DNA of 39,011 nt from an uncultured Clostridia bacterium (lineage in GTDB: Bacteria > Bacillota > Clostridia > Christensenellales > CAG-138), in assembly GCA_944336475.1 (NCBI GenBank), contig CALVLD010000018.1:1-39011 (forward strand), read 5' to 3'. The position numbers were made by a program, and so were the translations under genes. Below the pieces are notes generated by a model. It made no database searches. It was not told where the DNA came from and saw only the letters and a program-made list of their open reading frames with translations. Below are positions 1-7,593 of the stretch, one piece after another. Within the stretch, counting starts at the first letter, position 1. Each line of letters starts with the position of its first letter.

Positions 1-335
1 CGTCCCCAACGTTTCTCCCGGTAGGGGGCGCCGCCCCCTAAAACCCCTGCAAGGGACCGCGTCCCTTGACCCGCAGGATTCGTCGATGGAGCCGACCCTT
101 GAGAGGTAATGCCGAATGATGTTTTTAATCCCGAATTTGCAGCGCAAATTCGGGATTAGAGTTTGAATACACATCTGTATTTTAATAGCAGACCCGTATG
201 CCTTGCCCATTCCTTTTTCAAGGGGTTTGGGGACGCTTTTAGGAAAAAGCGTCCCCAACGTTTCCCCCGGTAGGGGACTCCGTCACCCAAGACCCCTGCA
301 AGGGACTGTGTGTCTTCACCGCATTGAGCTAGCCG
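1..335 (-). repeat. Multi-hairpin intergenic repeat, tandem copies (cut by window edge)
   Basis: This stretch has no credible gene. It is a minus-orientation copy of a roughly 250-275 bp repeat that recurs at 30.2, 30.5, 35.8, 38.6 and 38.9 kb, plus a diverged part of a second copy (about 250-335). Visible parts are a hairpin with arms GGGGACGCTTTT and AAAAAGCGTCCCC around 229-256, a 14-bp stem AATCCCGAATTTGC / GCAAATTCGGGATT at 127-157, a GTCCCTT-type hairpin near 45-75, and a GGGGGC / GCCCCC hairpin near 23-40. The window starts inside the GGGGACGC hairpin of a further copy, so this is a tandem array. It lies just downstream of the methyltransferase and in the same orientation as that gene. 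Confidence 0.9.
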
Positions 336-377
336 CTGAAGAATATTCCGGCCATGCTCCACTTATTTTTCCAACGC

Positions 378-1565
378 CTAATCCAATTGAAAGAAGCCGT
401 TCTGCGCATCGCTGCCGGCAACGTGCAGCACGCAGCCACGGCGGAGATAAATACGGGCGTTCTCCTTTGGGCGGAGCATATAACTTTCGGCAACGAACAC
501 GGGCGCATTCCCGTCGGTCATGGTTCCGGCGGCGGCATAGGAGAGCCTCTCGGCTCCGCCGCGCTTAACGGCGAGGCACACGCCGCCATCCTCATGGGTT
601 ATGTCGAATATGTCATGCAACTCCATATCACAGCCCTGCGGCTCGAAATAGCTGACCTCGAACGGCTTTGCGGTACCGAACATGCCAAGCCTTGCGCTCT
701 GTTCCAGCAGACGGCGTCTTGTGACCATGAGCGATATCTCCCCACGATCAACGGTGATGAACCGCCTGCCCTCCTTAACTGCAACGGCGGCTGTGGTGCC
801 GCTGCCCCCGAACAGGTCGGCGACCGTGTCCCCCTCGGTGGAGCAGGCGAGTATCACACGGCGAAGCAGCGCCTCGGGCTTTTGTGTTACGAATCCGGTG
901 CGCTCCGGGTCTCGCTGATGCAGATGCTCTATATCATCCCACACATCGGAGGGGAACACGAGGTCATCCTCATAGTAGCGATATTCACGTCCGTTAGACC
1001 GTATGGAGTAGTACACCCTGCCGTCATCGGCGATGCCCCGTTTCATGTGGTTGCGGCGATGAGGCCCACGAGGCACACCGATCGCGGCGATATTAAAATA
1101 CGCCCTGGGGCTCATCCTGTACATCAGCAATGTGTCATGCTTTTTTGAAAAGGCTTTTTTTGACCTGCCGCCTGATTTGTAAGTCCAGATTATTTCATTG
1201 GTGAAGCATTTTTCACCCAGTATCTCATCGCACAGCATACGGAGCCTTGCCGACAGGCGATGATCGACATGGACAAACAGCGTGCCATCAGGAGCAAGCA
1301 GCGCCTTTGCCAGCGTAACCGCACTGCGCATCATTTCCGCCATCTCCGCATCCGAAAGCCTGTCCGAGTAAGCGACCGTATGCCTGCCATCCCTATACTC
1401 AAACACACTGCCCGTGCCGAACGGAGGATCCATATACACGGTGCGAACACTGCCGCCGAAATCCTTTATGAGTCCTTCTGCGGCGTCCTCAAAGCGAGAG
1501 AAGCAGACCCGGCCCATACCTCCGACGGAATGCCGCTCCCCAAACAGGCGAACGCTCGTGAACAT
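378..1565 (-). CDS. Site-specific DNA methyltransferase (beta-class, N6-adenine or N4-cytosine)
   Basis: S-adenosylmethionine-dependent DNA methyltransferase of 395 aa. The catalytic motif IV, DPPFG, is at residues 46-50. It precedes the cofactor motif DLFGGSGTT at 250-258, and this order marks the beta class (type III Mod or orphan enzymes). HVDHR at 99-103 and TQKP at 227-230 are also typical. The ATG at 1565 is preceded by GGAGG at a good distance. The last 100 or so residues are a C-terminal extension I do not recognise. The gene lies 37 bp downstream of the DUF368 gene and is probably co-transcribed with it. No restriction subunit or specificity subunit is visible, so it may be an orphan; a partner beyond the window's left edge cannot be excluded. 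Target base and recognition site cannot be read from the sequence. Confidence 0.9.
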   Translation of the reverse strand: MFTSVRLFGERHSVGGMGRVCFSRFEDAAEGLIKDFGGSVRTVYMDPPFGTGSVFEYRDGRHTVAYSDRLSDAEMAEMMRSAVTLAKALLAPDGTLFVHVDHRLSARLRMLCDEILGEKCFTNEIIWTYKSGGRSKKAFSKKHDTLLMYRMSPRAYFNIAAIGVPRGPHRRNHMKRGIADDGRVYYSIRSNGREYRYYEDDLVFPSDVWDDIEHLHQRDPERTGFVTQKPEALLRRVILACSTEGDTVADLFGGSGTTAAVAVKEGRRFITVDRGEISLMVTRRRLLEQSARLGMFGTAKPFEVSYFEPQGCDMELHDIFDITHEDGGVCLAVKRGGAERLSYAAAGTMTDGNAPVFVAESYMLRPKENARIYLRRGCVLHVAGSDAQNGFFQLD

Positions 1566-1583
1566 ATTTACCTCCGTATTTCA

Positions 1584-1600
1584 TGCCGGCTATGCCGGCA
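1584..1600 (-). other. Short perfect hairpin between DUF368 and methyltransferase genes
   Basis: TGCCGGC-TAT-GCCGGCA forms a 7-bp GC-rich stem with a 3-nt loop in the 37-bp gap, just upstream of the methyltransferase ribosome site. There is no T-run, so a processing or partial attenuation site is more likely than a terminator. Confidence 0.45.
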
Positions 1601-1602
1601 GG

Positions 1603-2565
1603 TTATACATCAGTATCCGGCTCGGGCCTGTCGGCGCCGTGCGGCTGCTCCTCCTTAAAACTCATGTACTTTTCGATCTTAAGGCAGAGTAAGAACCCCC
1701 CTGCGAGCAGTGCGGCATACACAAGCACGCGCCACCATGTAAGAACATATGTAGTGTCCGCAGCAAGGCGCATCACCTCCTGCATGGCGCAGCCGACCAT
1801 TGTAGCGACGAGTATGCCGAATATGAGATAGTAAGCAGGGCCGTGGAACCGCTCCAACAGCTTTTTTATGAGGAACACCGAAGGCACGGCAACTATCAGC
1901 ATGCCGAGCAGTGCGCAAAGCATGAGCGGCAGGTCCTGGAATGCGGCGGCAATGCTTGCAAAAAAGCCTTCTCCGGCACGCCATGCCTGCATAAAGTGAT
2001 CGGGCACGGATGTGAACAGGGCAAGGAAGTTGTCATAAAGCCCCATATTGAGGAGGATGAATGAGGTCGATACCCCGGGCACGACTACGCCCACCATTAG
2101 TATGCCTCCGCAGAGCATTGCATAGAGCGGAGTAATGGTGCGAGCGACGACCTCTCCTCCCTGTGAGATGAGATCGCCTACTATGAGGCCGAATGCGGCG
2201 ACAAAGCCTATCACGGCAAACACGGGATAGTACCTTTTGAACCCCTTTGCGTTGCATTCACGGATGGTCGCAGGCACACTGCCGGCCACCAGACCCAGGA
2301 ACACGCATATTACAGCCGTGCGGAAGTCAGCCAAGAGCCACTCCAGCAAGAACATGAACAGCACGAGCCCCACCGCGCCGCCTATTGCAAGGGGAAAGAG
2401 AAACCCGATGCTCTTCTTGGGAGTTTTGAATATGTTGGCAACAGCATCGACCGCAGGCTCATACAGCCCCATGGACACTGCGAGTATACCCCCTGACAGC
2501 CCGGGGATAATGGCGCCTACGCCTATCACAAAGCCGGCGAGCAGCTTTTTGAAAAACATCTTCAT
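1603..2565 (-). CDS. DUF368 membrane protein, PopT-type polyprenyl-phosphate flippase
   Basis: Polytopic membrane protein of about 320 aa. The N-terminal signature GVGAIIPGLSGGILAVSMG and the repeated VVPGVSTSFILLNMG in the second half are characteristic of DUF368. Members of this family (PopT) are reported to return undecaprenyl phosphate from the outer to the inner leaflet of the cytoplasmic membrane, which recycles the lipid carrier for cell-wall synthesis. Roughly eight membrane segments can be seen. I chose the ATG at 2565 because GAGAGGG lies 11 nt upstream; an in-frame TTG at 2574 would sit almost on the ribosome site. A TATAAT -10 box on the minus strand at 2599-2604 precedes the gene, with no good -35. 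The function is assigned from the family. Confidence 0.88.
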   Translation of the reverse strand: MKMFFKKLLAGFVIGVGAIIPGLSGGILAVSMGLYEPAVDAVANIFKTPKKSIGFLFPLAIGGAVGLVLFMFLLEWLLADFRTAVICVFLGLVAGSVPATIRECNAKGFKRYYPVFAVIGFVAAFGLIVGDLISQGGEVVARTITPLYAMLCGGILMVGVVVPGVSTSFILLNMGLYDNFLALFTSVPDHFMQAWRAGEGFFASIAAAFQDLPLMLCALLGMLIVAVPSVFLIKKLLERFHGPAYYLIFGILVATMVGCAMQEVMRLAADTTYVLTWWRVLVYAALLAGGFLLCLKIEKYMSFKEEQPHGADRPEPDTDV

Positions 2566-2648
2566 GTAAAACAAGACCCTCTCAAATTCTCTGCGGCCAT
2601 TATATCACATCGAGCCGGCAAAATAAACAGTCTTTTTGCGCATATGCA

Positions 2649-2679
2649 GCGCACCCCCCGAGGGCTTCGGGGGGTGCGC
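2649..2679 (-). terminator. Strong hairpin after the last prophage gene
   Basis: GCGCACCCCCCGA and TCGGGGGGTGCGC form a 13-bp perfect stem 5 bp beyond the stop of the leftmost phage gene. No U-tract follows on either strand, so this is a terminator-like structure or an RNA 3'-end stabiliser rather than a textbook intrinsic terminator. Confidence 0.55.
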
Positions 2680-2684
2680 CGGGT

Positions 2685-2927
2685 TCACAGGTCATCCGCA
2701 TCCTGTTCGGGGGTTGGGTCATCGAGATAGACCATGTCGAGGGGGTCAAAGGGGGCGCCGTTCATGGCGATGCCCGTGTAGCTGCCAAGCACGTCGGAGC
2801 GGACATCAATGCTGCCGTTTGGGTCGGCGGTCTCTCCGACGAAGTCCTGCCCCATATCGGGGACGTACTCTTCAGCGGCTTCAATGGCAAGCCGCTGCTT
2901 TGAATCGTTTCGCTTATCCATACGCAT
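2685..2927 (-). CDS. Small acidic phage-locus protein, unknown function
   Basis: A protein of about 80 aa with an acidic, low-complexity C-terminus (ending PEQDADDL), last in the minus-strand phage gene series. I do not recognise a domain. Candidate starts are GTG 2936, ATG 2927 and ATG 2921. None has a clear ribosome site, so translation may be coupled to the gene ending at 2951. The position after the beta-propeller gene and the 63-aa gene suggests a small virion or assembly factor, but only context supports this. Confidence 0.55.
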   Translation of the reverse strand: MRMDKRNDSKQRLAIEAAEEYVPDMGQDFVGETADPNGSIDVRSDVLGSYTGIAMNGAPFDPLDMVYLDDPTPEQDADDL

Positions 2928-2950
2928 AGTTTGCACAGGAGCACGGCGGT

Positions 2951-3142
2951 TTATGAGCCGGAGTTCAATGCCTCGAGTACGGCGAGCCGCAGTTCAAACT
3001 CATAGACCTTTTCTGCCAATAATTGAAAATTCTGGTTGAGACAGTTCTGATTCTTTTTGACCCAGTCCTCATAGTCCTTGGGATCGGCATTCTCATCCCT
3101 TTCCGTAGGCAGATATATATGATAGAGCGATCGCATATCCAT
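2951..3142 (-). CDS. Small coiled-coil phage-locus protein, unknown function
   Basis: A 63-aa protein with a clear ribosome site (GAGGTGAT just before ATG 3142). The first half is charged. The second half, about residues 30-58, is a leucine/alanine heptad-like helix, probably a short coiled coil. The gene starts 9 bp after the stop of the beta-propeller gene and is clearly in the same operon. Its size and place resemble small chaperone or accessory genes of phage tail modules, but I recognise no family. Confidence 0.65.
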   Translation of the reverse strand: MDMRSLYHIYLPTERDENADPKDYEDWVKKNQNCLNQNFQLLAEKVYEFELRLAVLEALNSGS

Positions 3143-3151
3143 TACATCACC

Positions 3152-4579
3152 TCATTCCGTGCGCCTGCGTACGGCGAGCAGCAGCTCAATGCCGCCGGTG
3201 AGACGAAATCTCCCACCGCCTTCGTTGGAGAATCGGAGCTTGAGAGTTCTTCCCTCATTGACAAGGGCAATTTCCGTAACATCGGTCTCGCTATCGGGCA
3301 GAAGTCGGCTGTAAACATTCCTTACATTGCCCACACTGACCTCCGTCAGCACCGAGGCAAGGGGCGTGAGCGCATTTCCCCGCAGGCTCAGCTCCCGAAC
3401 GGCCTTTATCGTGGACTTGTCGCCCAAATCGGTTAGCGGAGTACTCCAATATGCCGCTATTGGCACACCGTCGTATGTGTCGCCCGTGCCGAACTCATAG
3501 AGATGCCTTGCGGAGTTGACGAGCATGAGCCTGCCGTTCCATGTCATTATGTCGGAGACATTGAAGCCGCCTCGCTGCATATACCGTCTTTCCGTCAGGT
3601 CATACTCTATCATGCGATCCTCCCCTCCCGTCTTAAACGTAAAGTAGAGCATATTCCCTGCAACGGCCGCACGGCATGAGCTGATGCTGGCGCTCTCCAT
3701 AATGCGGCGTATGCAGCGTGCGTCGGGCATGGGTGCGGCGTCCACGCCGTTGTAATAGTTGAGCCCCTCGCGATTTACGAAGTAGACCACATCTCTGTAC
3801 ATCGTCACCGCCGTGTGTATGGGCGTTGAGAGCTGTGTTTCGACCCTTTCGATGGTGAAGTTGGAGGGTCTGTCGCCTATAAGCCTGTATATGGAGTTTC
3901 GCTTGAATATAAGAAGCTGATTGGACATCGCAGTAATCGCCACTATGGGATCACCGCCGGTGTCGCCCACCTCAACATGGCCGCCCTCCACGGCAGGGGA
4001 CGCCTCCACATAGCCCCAGTTCTCTATCGTGCGGTCGCCGCCGGGCAGTTGGGAGTAGTACAGCCTGTTGGGATTTGCAGTATCGCCTGCGGCAAAGAGC
4101 CTGCTTCTGTACATGGCAACGAAGTTGACGGGGATATTCGAGCAGCCCTCCTCGGAGCCAAAGGGCGTCACGGTGATGCCGTCAAACTTGACGAGCTGAT
4201 GCGTGCCGTCGGCGATTACCAGATAATCCGTAAGGCCAATGCGCACCGTCACGGCGTCATAGCCCCTCATTGCCGAGTCGTCATAACTGTGCTTGAGCTG
4301 CCATGAGCCGGAAACATAGTCATAGGCGTATATGCCGCCGTCTGCAAGAGCAACAGGTATCTCGCCCGATGTGCTTCTGAGCAGAAATATGCGGTTTATC
4401 GGCCCTGTTCCCGGTATAGCCGCCACAAGTCGCTTTGAATAACCCTTTGCGACGGTAAGCTCGCCCATGGATGTGTCCATGTTCATGGCGTCGGGGCTGA
4501 AAACGGGCGAAAGCAGATTTTCCGTCTTGGATTGGTCAATGCCCACAAAGCCCTGTATGCGGTAAACTGACTGTGCCAT
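3152..4579 (-). CDS. Phage virion protein, predicted beta-propeller (portal/tail-proximal)
   Basis: A 475-aa protein made of recurring beta-strand motifs ending in aromatic residues (LLIFKRNSIYRLIGD, VVYFVNREGLNYYNG, MLYFTFKTGGEDRMIEYDL). The pattern suggests a beta-propeller like those of podoviral tail accessory or stabilisation proteins. There is no signal peptide or membrane segment. The ATG at 4579 has GGAGGGC 3 nt upstream. It follows the predicted connector gene by 8 bp, a usual place for tail-hub or DNA-stabilising proteins in short-tailed phages. The fold and role are inferred from the repeat pattern and neighbours. Confidence 0.75.
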   Translation of the reverse strand: MAQSVYRIQGFVGIDQSKTENLLSPVFSPDAMNMDTSMGELTVAKGYSKRLVAAIPGTGPINRIFLLRSTSGEIPVALADGGIYAYDYVSGSWQLKHSYDDSAMRGYDAVTVRIGLTDYLVIADGTHQLVKFDGITVTPFGSEEGCSNIPVNFVAMYRSRLFAAGDTANPNRLYYSQLPGGDRTIENWGYVEASPAVEGGHVEVGDTGGDPIVAITAMSNQLLIFKRNSIYRLIGDRPSNFTIERVETQLSTPIHTAVTMYRDVVYFVNREGLNYYNGVDAAPMPDARCIRRIMESASISSCRAAVAGNMLYFTFKTGGEDRMIEYDLTERRYMQRGGFNVSDIMTWNGRLMLVNSARHLYEFGTGDTYDGVPIAAYWSTPLTDLGDKSTIKAVRELSLRGNALTPLASVLTEVSVGNVRNVYSRLLPDSETDVTEIALVNEGRTLKLRFSNEGGGRFRLTGGIELLLAVRRRTE

Positions 4580-4587
4580 ATGCCCTC

Positions 4588-5127
4588 CTACCAGCGGTTC
4601 CGTATCTTGAAGCTGTCTGTCTCGCCCATGTGGGGGCGAAGTCGGCGCTTGGCAGCCTCATACATGCTGAGATATATGTCTCCGCCGTACTGTGTGGAAA
4701 CATCGCCTGCCATGCGCTCCCTGCCCACGACATATGTGACTATAAGCCCGTGCAGGCTGGGCGAAAGCTCGCTCACATCAGCCGAGAGTGCAAGCTCACG
4801 GGGCTCACAGCGGTATGTTACGGCAGCCTCGGCGTCATATGGGACGGTTATAAGTCCGCTTGCATCGCCTGCGCCGAATCTGACCTCATGGCCGAGCTGC
4901 ACCACCCTTTCCACCCGCACACATCGTCTTTGAAGCCGGGAGGTGTCTATCACCCCCTGTTCAGGCATTACGGTATCGGTACGGCGGAATTTTATTTCGC
5001 GGGAAATATCGCTCTGCGCATCGTTTGCAAAGCGCGTGAGCCTGTCTCTAAACATATCCAGCGTCTGGGCGTCATGTCCACGGTCAAGCTGCGTAAGCGC
5101 GGCAACGAGTATGTCATTAAGCGTCAT
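4588..5127 (-). CDS. Phage head-tail connector/adaptor-like protein
   Basis: A 179-aa soluble protein. It begins with a helical segment (MTLNDILVAALTQLDRG), and a charged helix rich in Arg and Asp follows. The centre is beta-rich (residues 70-130), and the C-terminus contains a GGDIYLSMYEAAKRRLR helix. The size, the helix-beta-helix layout and the position fit head-tail adaptor proteins of short-tailed phages. The start overlaps the upstream gene's stop by 4 nt (ATGA) and has AAGGAGG 6 nt upstream. The family assignment is tentative. Confidence 0.6.
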   Translation of the reverse strand: MTLNDILVAALTQLDRGHDAQTLDMFRDRLTRFANDAQSDISREIKFRRTDTVMPEQGVIDTSRLQRRCVRVERVVQLGHEVRFGAGDASGLITVPYDAEAAVTYRCEPRELALSADVSELSPSLHGLIVTYVVGRERMAGDVSTQYGGDIYLSMYEAAKRRLRPHMGETDSFKIRNRW

Positions 5128-5333
5128 ACGAGCCTCCTTGCCGCCTGCGAAAGCCTGTCGGAGAAGCTGTTTGCAATTGCACGCTCAGCCTCGACCCTGC
5201 GGATATGCTCCGCAAGAAAGTGGGGTACCTCAACGGGAACGCCCCTTTCCACACGATAGTTCACGGAGTTGATGCAGCCCACCCATGCGCTGTTGGGGGT
5301 GGTTTTTTCCAGTATGATAGTATCCGTTTTCAT
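5124..5333 (-). CDS. Small phage head-module protein, unknown function
   Basis: A 69-aa protein with AAGGAG 5 nt before ATG 5333. It has a beta-rich N-terminal half (TIILEKTTPNSAWVGCINS) and a helical C-terminal half (HFLAEHIRRVEAERAI). It is translationally coupled to the connector-like gene. In phages with N4-gp56 capsids I would expect a small gene like this directly after the capsid gene; here it is 5 kb from it, on the far side of the lysis genes and a host-type transporter. Confidence 0.65.
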   Translation of the reverse strand: MKTDTIILEKTTPNSAWVGCINSVNYRVERGVPVEVPHFLAEHIRRVEAERAIANSFSDRLSQAARRLV

Positions 5334-5380
5334 ATTTCTCCTTTTCCGTTATTGAAATTCCTTCAAAAGCAAAGTATCAT

Positions 5381-5394
5381 TCTCCTTAAGGAGA
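5381..5394 (+). promoter_or_regulatory. 14-bp palindrome covering the EamA ribosome site
   Basis: TCTCCTTAAGGAGA is a perfect palindrome that contains the AAGGAG ribosome site of the EamA gene. Folded in RNA, it would hide that site. It lies in the 69-bp divergent gap between the transporter and the phage 69-aa gene, so a DNA-level operator role is also possible. Confidence 0.4.
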
Positions 5395-5402
5395 GTGATG
5401 GT

Positions 5403-6368
5403 ATGCGTAAGGAAAGGCTTCAGGGCATGCTCTGCGTTGTGCTGGCATCCATGTGCTACGGTATAACACCCATATTGACCAACACGGCCCTTAGGGGAGG
5501 GCTGCCTGCGGAGTTTCTGGAGAAGCTGCTGGGCTATGCTCCCGAGCCGCTTGTTATGGACCCTGCAAACGGCCTCGCCAATGAGAGCTTTCTCTGGCTC
5601 AGCATGCTAATAGCCTGCGCCGTGTCGCTTGTGAGCTGTCTTGCCGCTAAAAAGTCCCTCGCCGTAAGCCGTTCCGCTCTGTGGCAGATGGCGGTGTTCG
5701 GCGGAGGCTGCTTCACCGCCACCATGCTGCTGATATCCTATGCGTACTCGTTCATTCCCGCAGGCGCTGCCATAGTTCTTAACTTTACATATCCCCTTCT
5801 CGTGGCGGTCGCCTCCGCCGCACTGTTTAAGGAGCGGCTGCGTCCGCCCGTGCTGCTGTCCCTCATCGCCGCAACAGTGGGGGTTGGGCTCATATCCGGC
5901 TTCAGCATGACGTCTGATTCATCCAGGCCTGCCATCGGCATACTGCTTGCGCTTTTGTCAGCTGTGACATACGGCGCATACTTCATTGCCGGTCGCCGTG
6001 CCGCCTACACTGCAGTGGAGCCCTCCGTCGCAAACGTGTACATAACCGCCTCCGCCTCGCTCATATCCCTCATGGCCGCCCTTGCCACGGGGAGACTTGA
6101 GCTGCCCGGCACGCTGTTCATCTGGATAGTGCTTGCCGCAGACGGCATACTGGGCTACCTCATAGCCCTGCGGCTGATGCTTAGGGGCATACGCCTGCTC
6201 GGCGCGCCCACGGCATCTGCGCTCAATATGCTTGAGCCCGTTTTTGCATCTCTCACGAGCGTGCTGGTGTTTGGCGAGGCAATGGGGGCGTCGAAGCTCC
6301 TGGGCATAGCGCTCGTGCTTGCTTCCGCAGCGGCGTGTGTGCTCATGCCTTCAAAGAGCGTTGGGTGA
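5403..6368 (+). CDS. EamA/DMT-superfamily transporter, carried inside the phage locus
   Basis: A 321-aa inner-membrane protein with about ten hydrophobic segments in two similar halves. This is the EamA (drug/metabolite transporter) layout, with glycine/alanine-rich helices and the second-half motif GAPTASALNMLEPVFASL. The ATG at 5403 is in frame and follows AAGGAG. Substrate unknown; relatives export amino acids or other metabolites. It lies antiparallel between the holin gene and the connector module, and its stop abuts the holin stop (6368/6369) with no spacer. It may be phage cargo, or a host gene caught when the phage modules rearranged. Confidence 0.88.
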   Translation: MRKERLQGMLCVVLASMCYGITPILTNTALRGGLPAEFLEKLLGYAPEPLVMDPANGLANESFLWLSMLIACAVSLVSCLAAKKSLAVSRSALWQMAVFGGGCFTATMLLISYAYSFIPAGAAIVLNFTYPLLVAVASAALFKERLRPPVLLSLIAATVGVGLISGFSMTSDSSRPAIGILLALLSAVTYGAYFIAGRRAAYTAVEPSVANVYITASASLISLMAALATGRLELPGTLFIWIVLAADGILGYLIALRLMLRGIRLLGAPTASALNMLEPVFASLTSVLVFGEAMGASKLLGIALVLASAAACVLMPSKSVG

Positions 6369-6662
6369 CTACGCTGCGCACGGGGTCGAGGGCGTGTTCT
6401 TGTTCACGGCATCGAATGCGCCGTTGGATGCAAGCGCCACCACCACTGCGTTTATGAACGACATTGCAAAGCCGCTCCATGTAAAGCCGTCGGTGAACAC
6501 CGTTGCGCATATCATTGTCGCCAGCGCTATAAAATAGCTGACTATCCTCGTCGGTATTTTGACGATATACGGCAGGCCCTTCAAAAACTGAGTTACAAGA
6601 GTGGTCGCAAGCACCGCTCCGGAATATGTCATCAATGTCTGCCATGTAAAAAAGCTGTTCAT
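6369..6662 (-). CDS. Putative phage holin
   Basis: A 97-aa protein with two to three hydrophobic segments (residues about 12-30, 38-58 and 64-85) and a short polar C-terminus. Its position directly after the endolysin gene (9-bp gap, GGGAGGG ribosome site) fits a holin, which makes the membrane lesion that releases or activates the lysin. Holins are too diverse for a family call by eye, so the name rests on size, membrane pattern and position. Confidence 0.7.
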   Translation of the reverse strand: MNSFFTWQTLMTYSGAVLATTLVTQFLKGLPYIVKIPTRIVSYFIALATMICATVFTDGFTWSGFAMSFINAVVVALASNGAFDAVNKNTPSTPCAA

Positions 6663-6671
6663 GTACCCTCC

Positions 6672-7424
6672 CTATTCAGTCCTGTGCGCCTCAACGAATT
6701 TTCTCACGCCTGCAAGGGTGCGTTTGCCGCACTTGCCGTCCGCACTTCCGCAGTAGTATCCGAGGGCGTTGAGTCCCTTTTGCAGATTGCGTATCATCTC
6801 GCCCTGTATCATGGGGCTTGTAAGCTTCAGCACAACGGGCTCGTCCCTTTGGGTGTCGTCGTAGCTTAGCCTTCGGGTGACAAGACCCCTGTGCGTCCAT
6901 GTGCGGTCGCACATCCTCGTTACGCACACGCCAAAGCGCAGTCCCCTTGCTTCCACCGCAAGCGGCTCGCCGTCGGTGTCAAAGCCGCAAATGAATCCCA
7001 CATGCGTTGCCCTATCCTCGGAGTTTTTATAGAACACTGCTTCGCCTATCACAAAAGGCCTGTCCACCGCCTCAAGAGAGCCCTTTTCGGTGCACCATGC
7101 GGAGTAGCAGTAGTTGGCGTTTACGTCCTCGCCAAGATACGCATCCAACAGCCCCTGACAGTCCGTCGCCATCACCTTTTTTATCACCCAGTTCTCCGTC
7201 GCAACGTCATACATGCTGCGCGACCAGCCCTTTTTGCCGTAAAAGTTGCGGTACCGCTCATCAAGCAGCTCCTGCGTGACCATATTGCCGGTGGTGCCGA
7301 AAAGATACTCCCACGGCTCCGTGCCGCACTCATCAATATCTATGGGGAGCTTTGCCCCCTCGGGTATGCTCTCCCGCTTGGCATGGGAGAGCGCCCAGAT
7401 CACAAAATCCTTTGCCTGTTTCAT
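6672..7424 (-). CDS. Phage endolysin: NlpC/P60-like peptidase plus PG-binding domain
   Basis: A 250-aa cell-wall hydrolase. The N-terminal 185 residues look like an NlpC/P60 papain-fold peptidase. The presumed catalytic Cys is in ATDCQGLLDAYL, the His in THVGFICG, and the usual AVEARGLRFGV strand follows. Such enzymes cut peptide stems of peptidoglycan. The last 50 residues (QGEMIRNLQKGLNALGYYCG, then DGKCGKRTLAGVRKF) form a peptidoglycan-binding type 1 domain. The true start is ATG 7424, right after the stop of the 52-aa gene; an upstream in-frame extension overlaps that gene and looks spurious. There is no signal peptide, consistent with holin-dependent export. Confidence 0.88.
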   Translation of the reverse strand: MKQAKDFVIWALSHAKRESIPEGAKLPIDIDECGTEPWEYLFGTTGNMVTQELLDERYRNFYGKKGWSRSMYDVATENWVIKKVMATDCQGLLDAYLGEDVNANYCYSAWCTEKGSLEAVDRPFVIGEAVFYKNSEDRATHVGFICGFDTDGEPLAVEARGLRFGVCVTRMCDRTWTHRGLVTRRLSYDDTQRDEPVVLKLTSPMIQGEMIRNLQKGLNALGYYCGSADGKCGKRTLAGVRKFVEAHRTE

Positions 7425-7425
7425 A

Positions 7426-7584
7426 CTATTCCTCGCTAAAATCCTGCGGCACCTGGCCCTCCGGTATCTCGGAGTACCTCTCTGCACTGTCATTACAGCC
7501 CAGATGCACCCTGCCGTAGTAGCCTGCGCCGTCCGTCAATCTGTATCCCTCGTCGGGGATGAGCTCATTTCCCGCTATCGTCAT
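7426..7584 (-). CDS. 52-aa phage protein between fibre and lysin genes
   Basis: A short reading frame with an excellent ribosome site (AAGGAGGG, then CAT, then ATG). It fills the gap between the LRR fibre gene and the endolysin gene, and its TAG is followed one base later by the lysin ATG. The protein is acidic (starts MTIAGNELIPDEG, ends QVPQDFSEE), with a small central YYGRVHLG strand. I do not recognise it. Tight spacing and the ribosome site argue that it is translated. Confidence 0.65.
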   Translation of the reverse strand: MTIAGNELIPDEGYRLTDGAGYYGRVHLGCNDSAERYSEIPEGQVPQDFSEE

Positions 7585-7593
7585 ATGCCCTCC

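Noticed and set aside
2640-2690. Phage attachment site at the left end of the capsid locus
   Set aside because: Only the hairpin is present. I found no direct repeat shared with the 12.3-13.2 kb side, and there is no integrase.
6425-7493. Longer endolysin start at 7493
   Set aside because: The extra 23 residues overlap the 52-aa gene, are Arg-rich, and lack a ribosome site; ATG 7424 has one.
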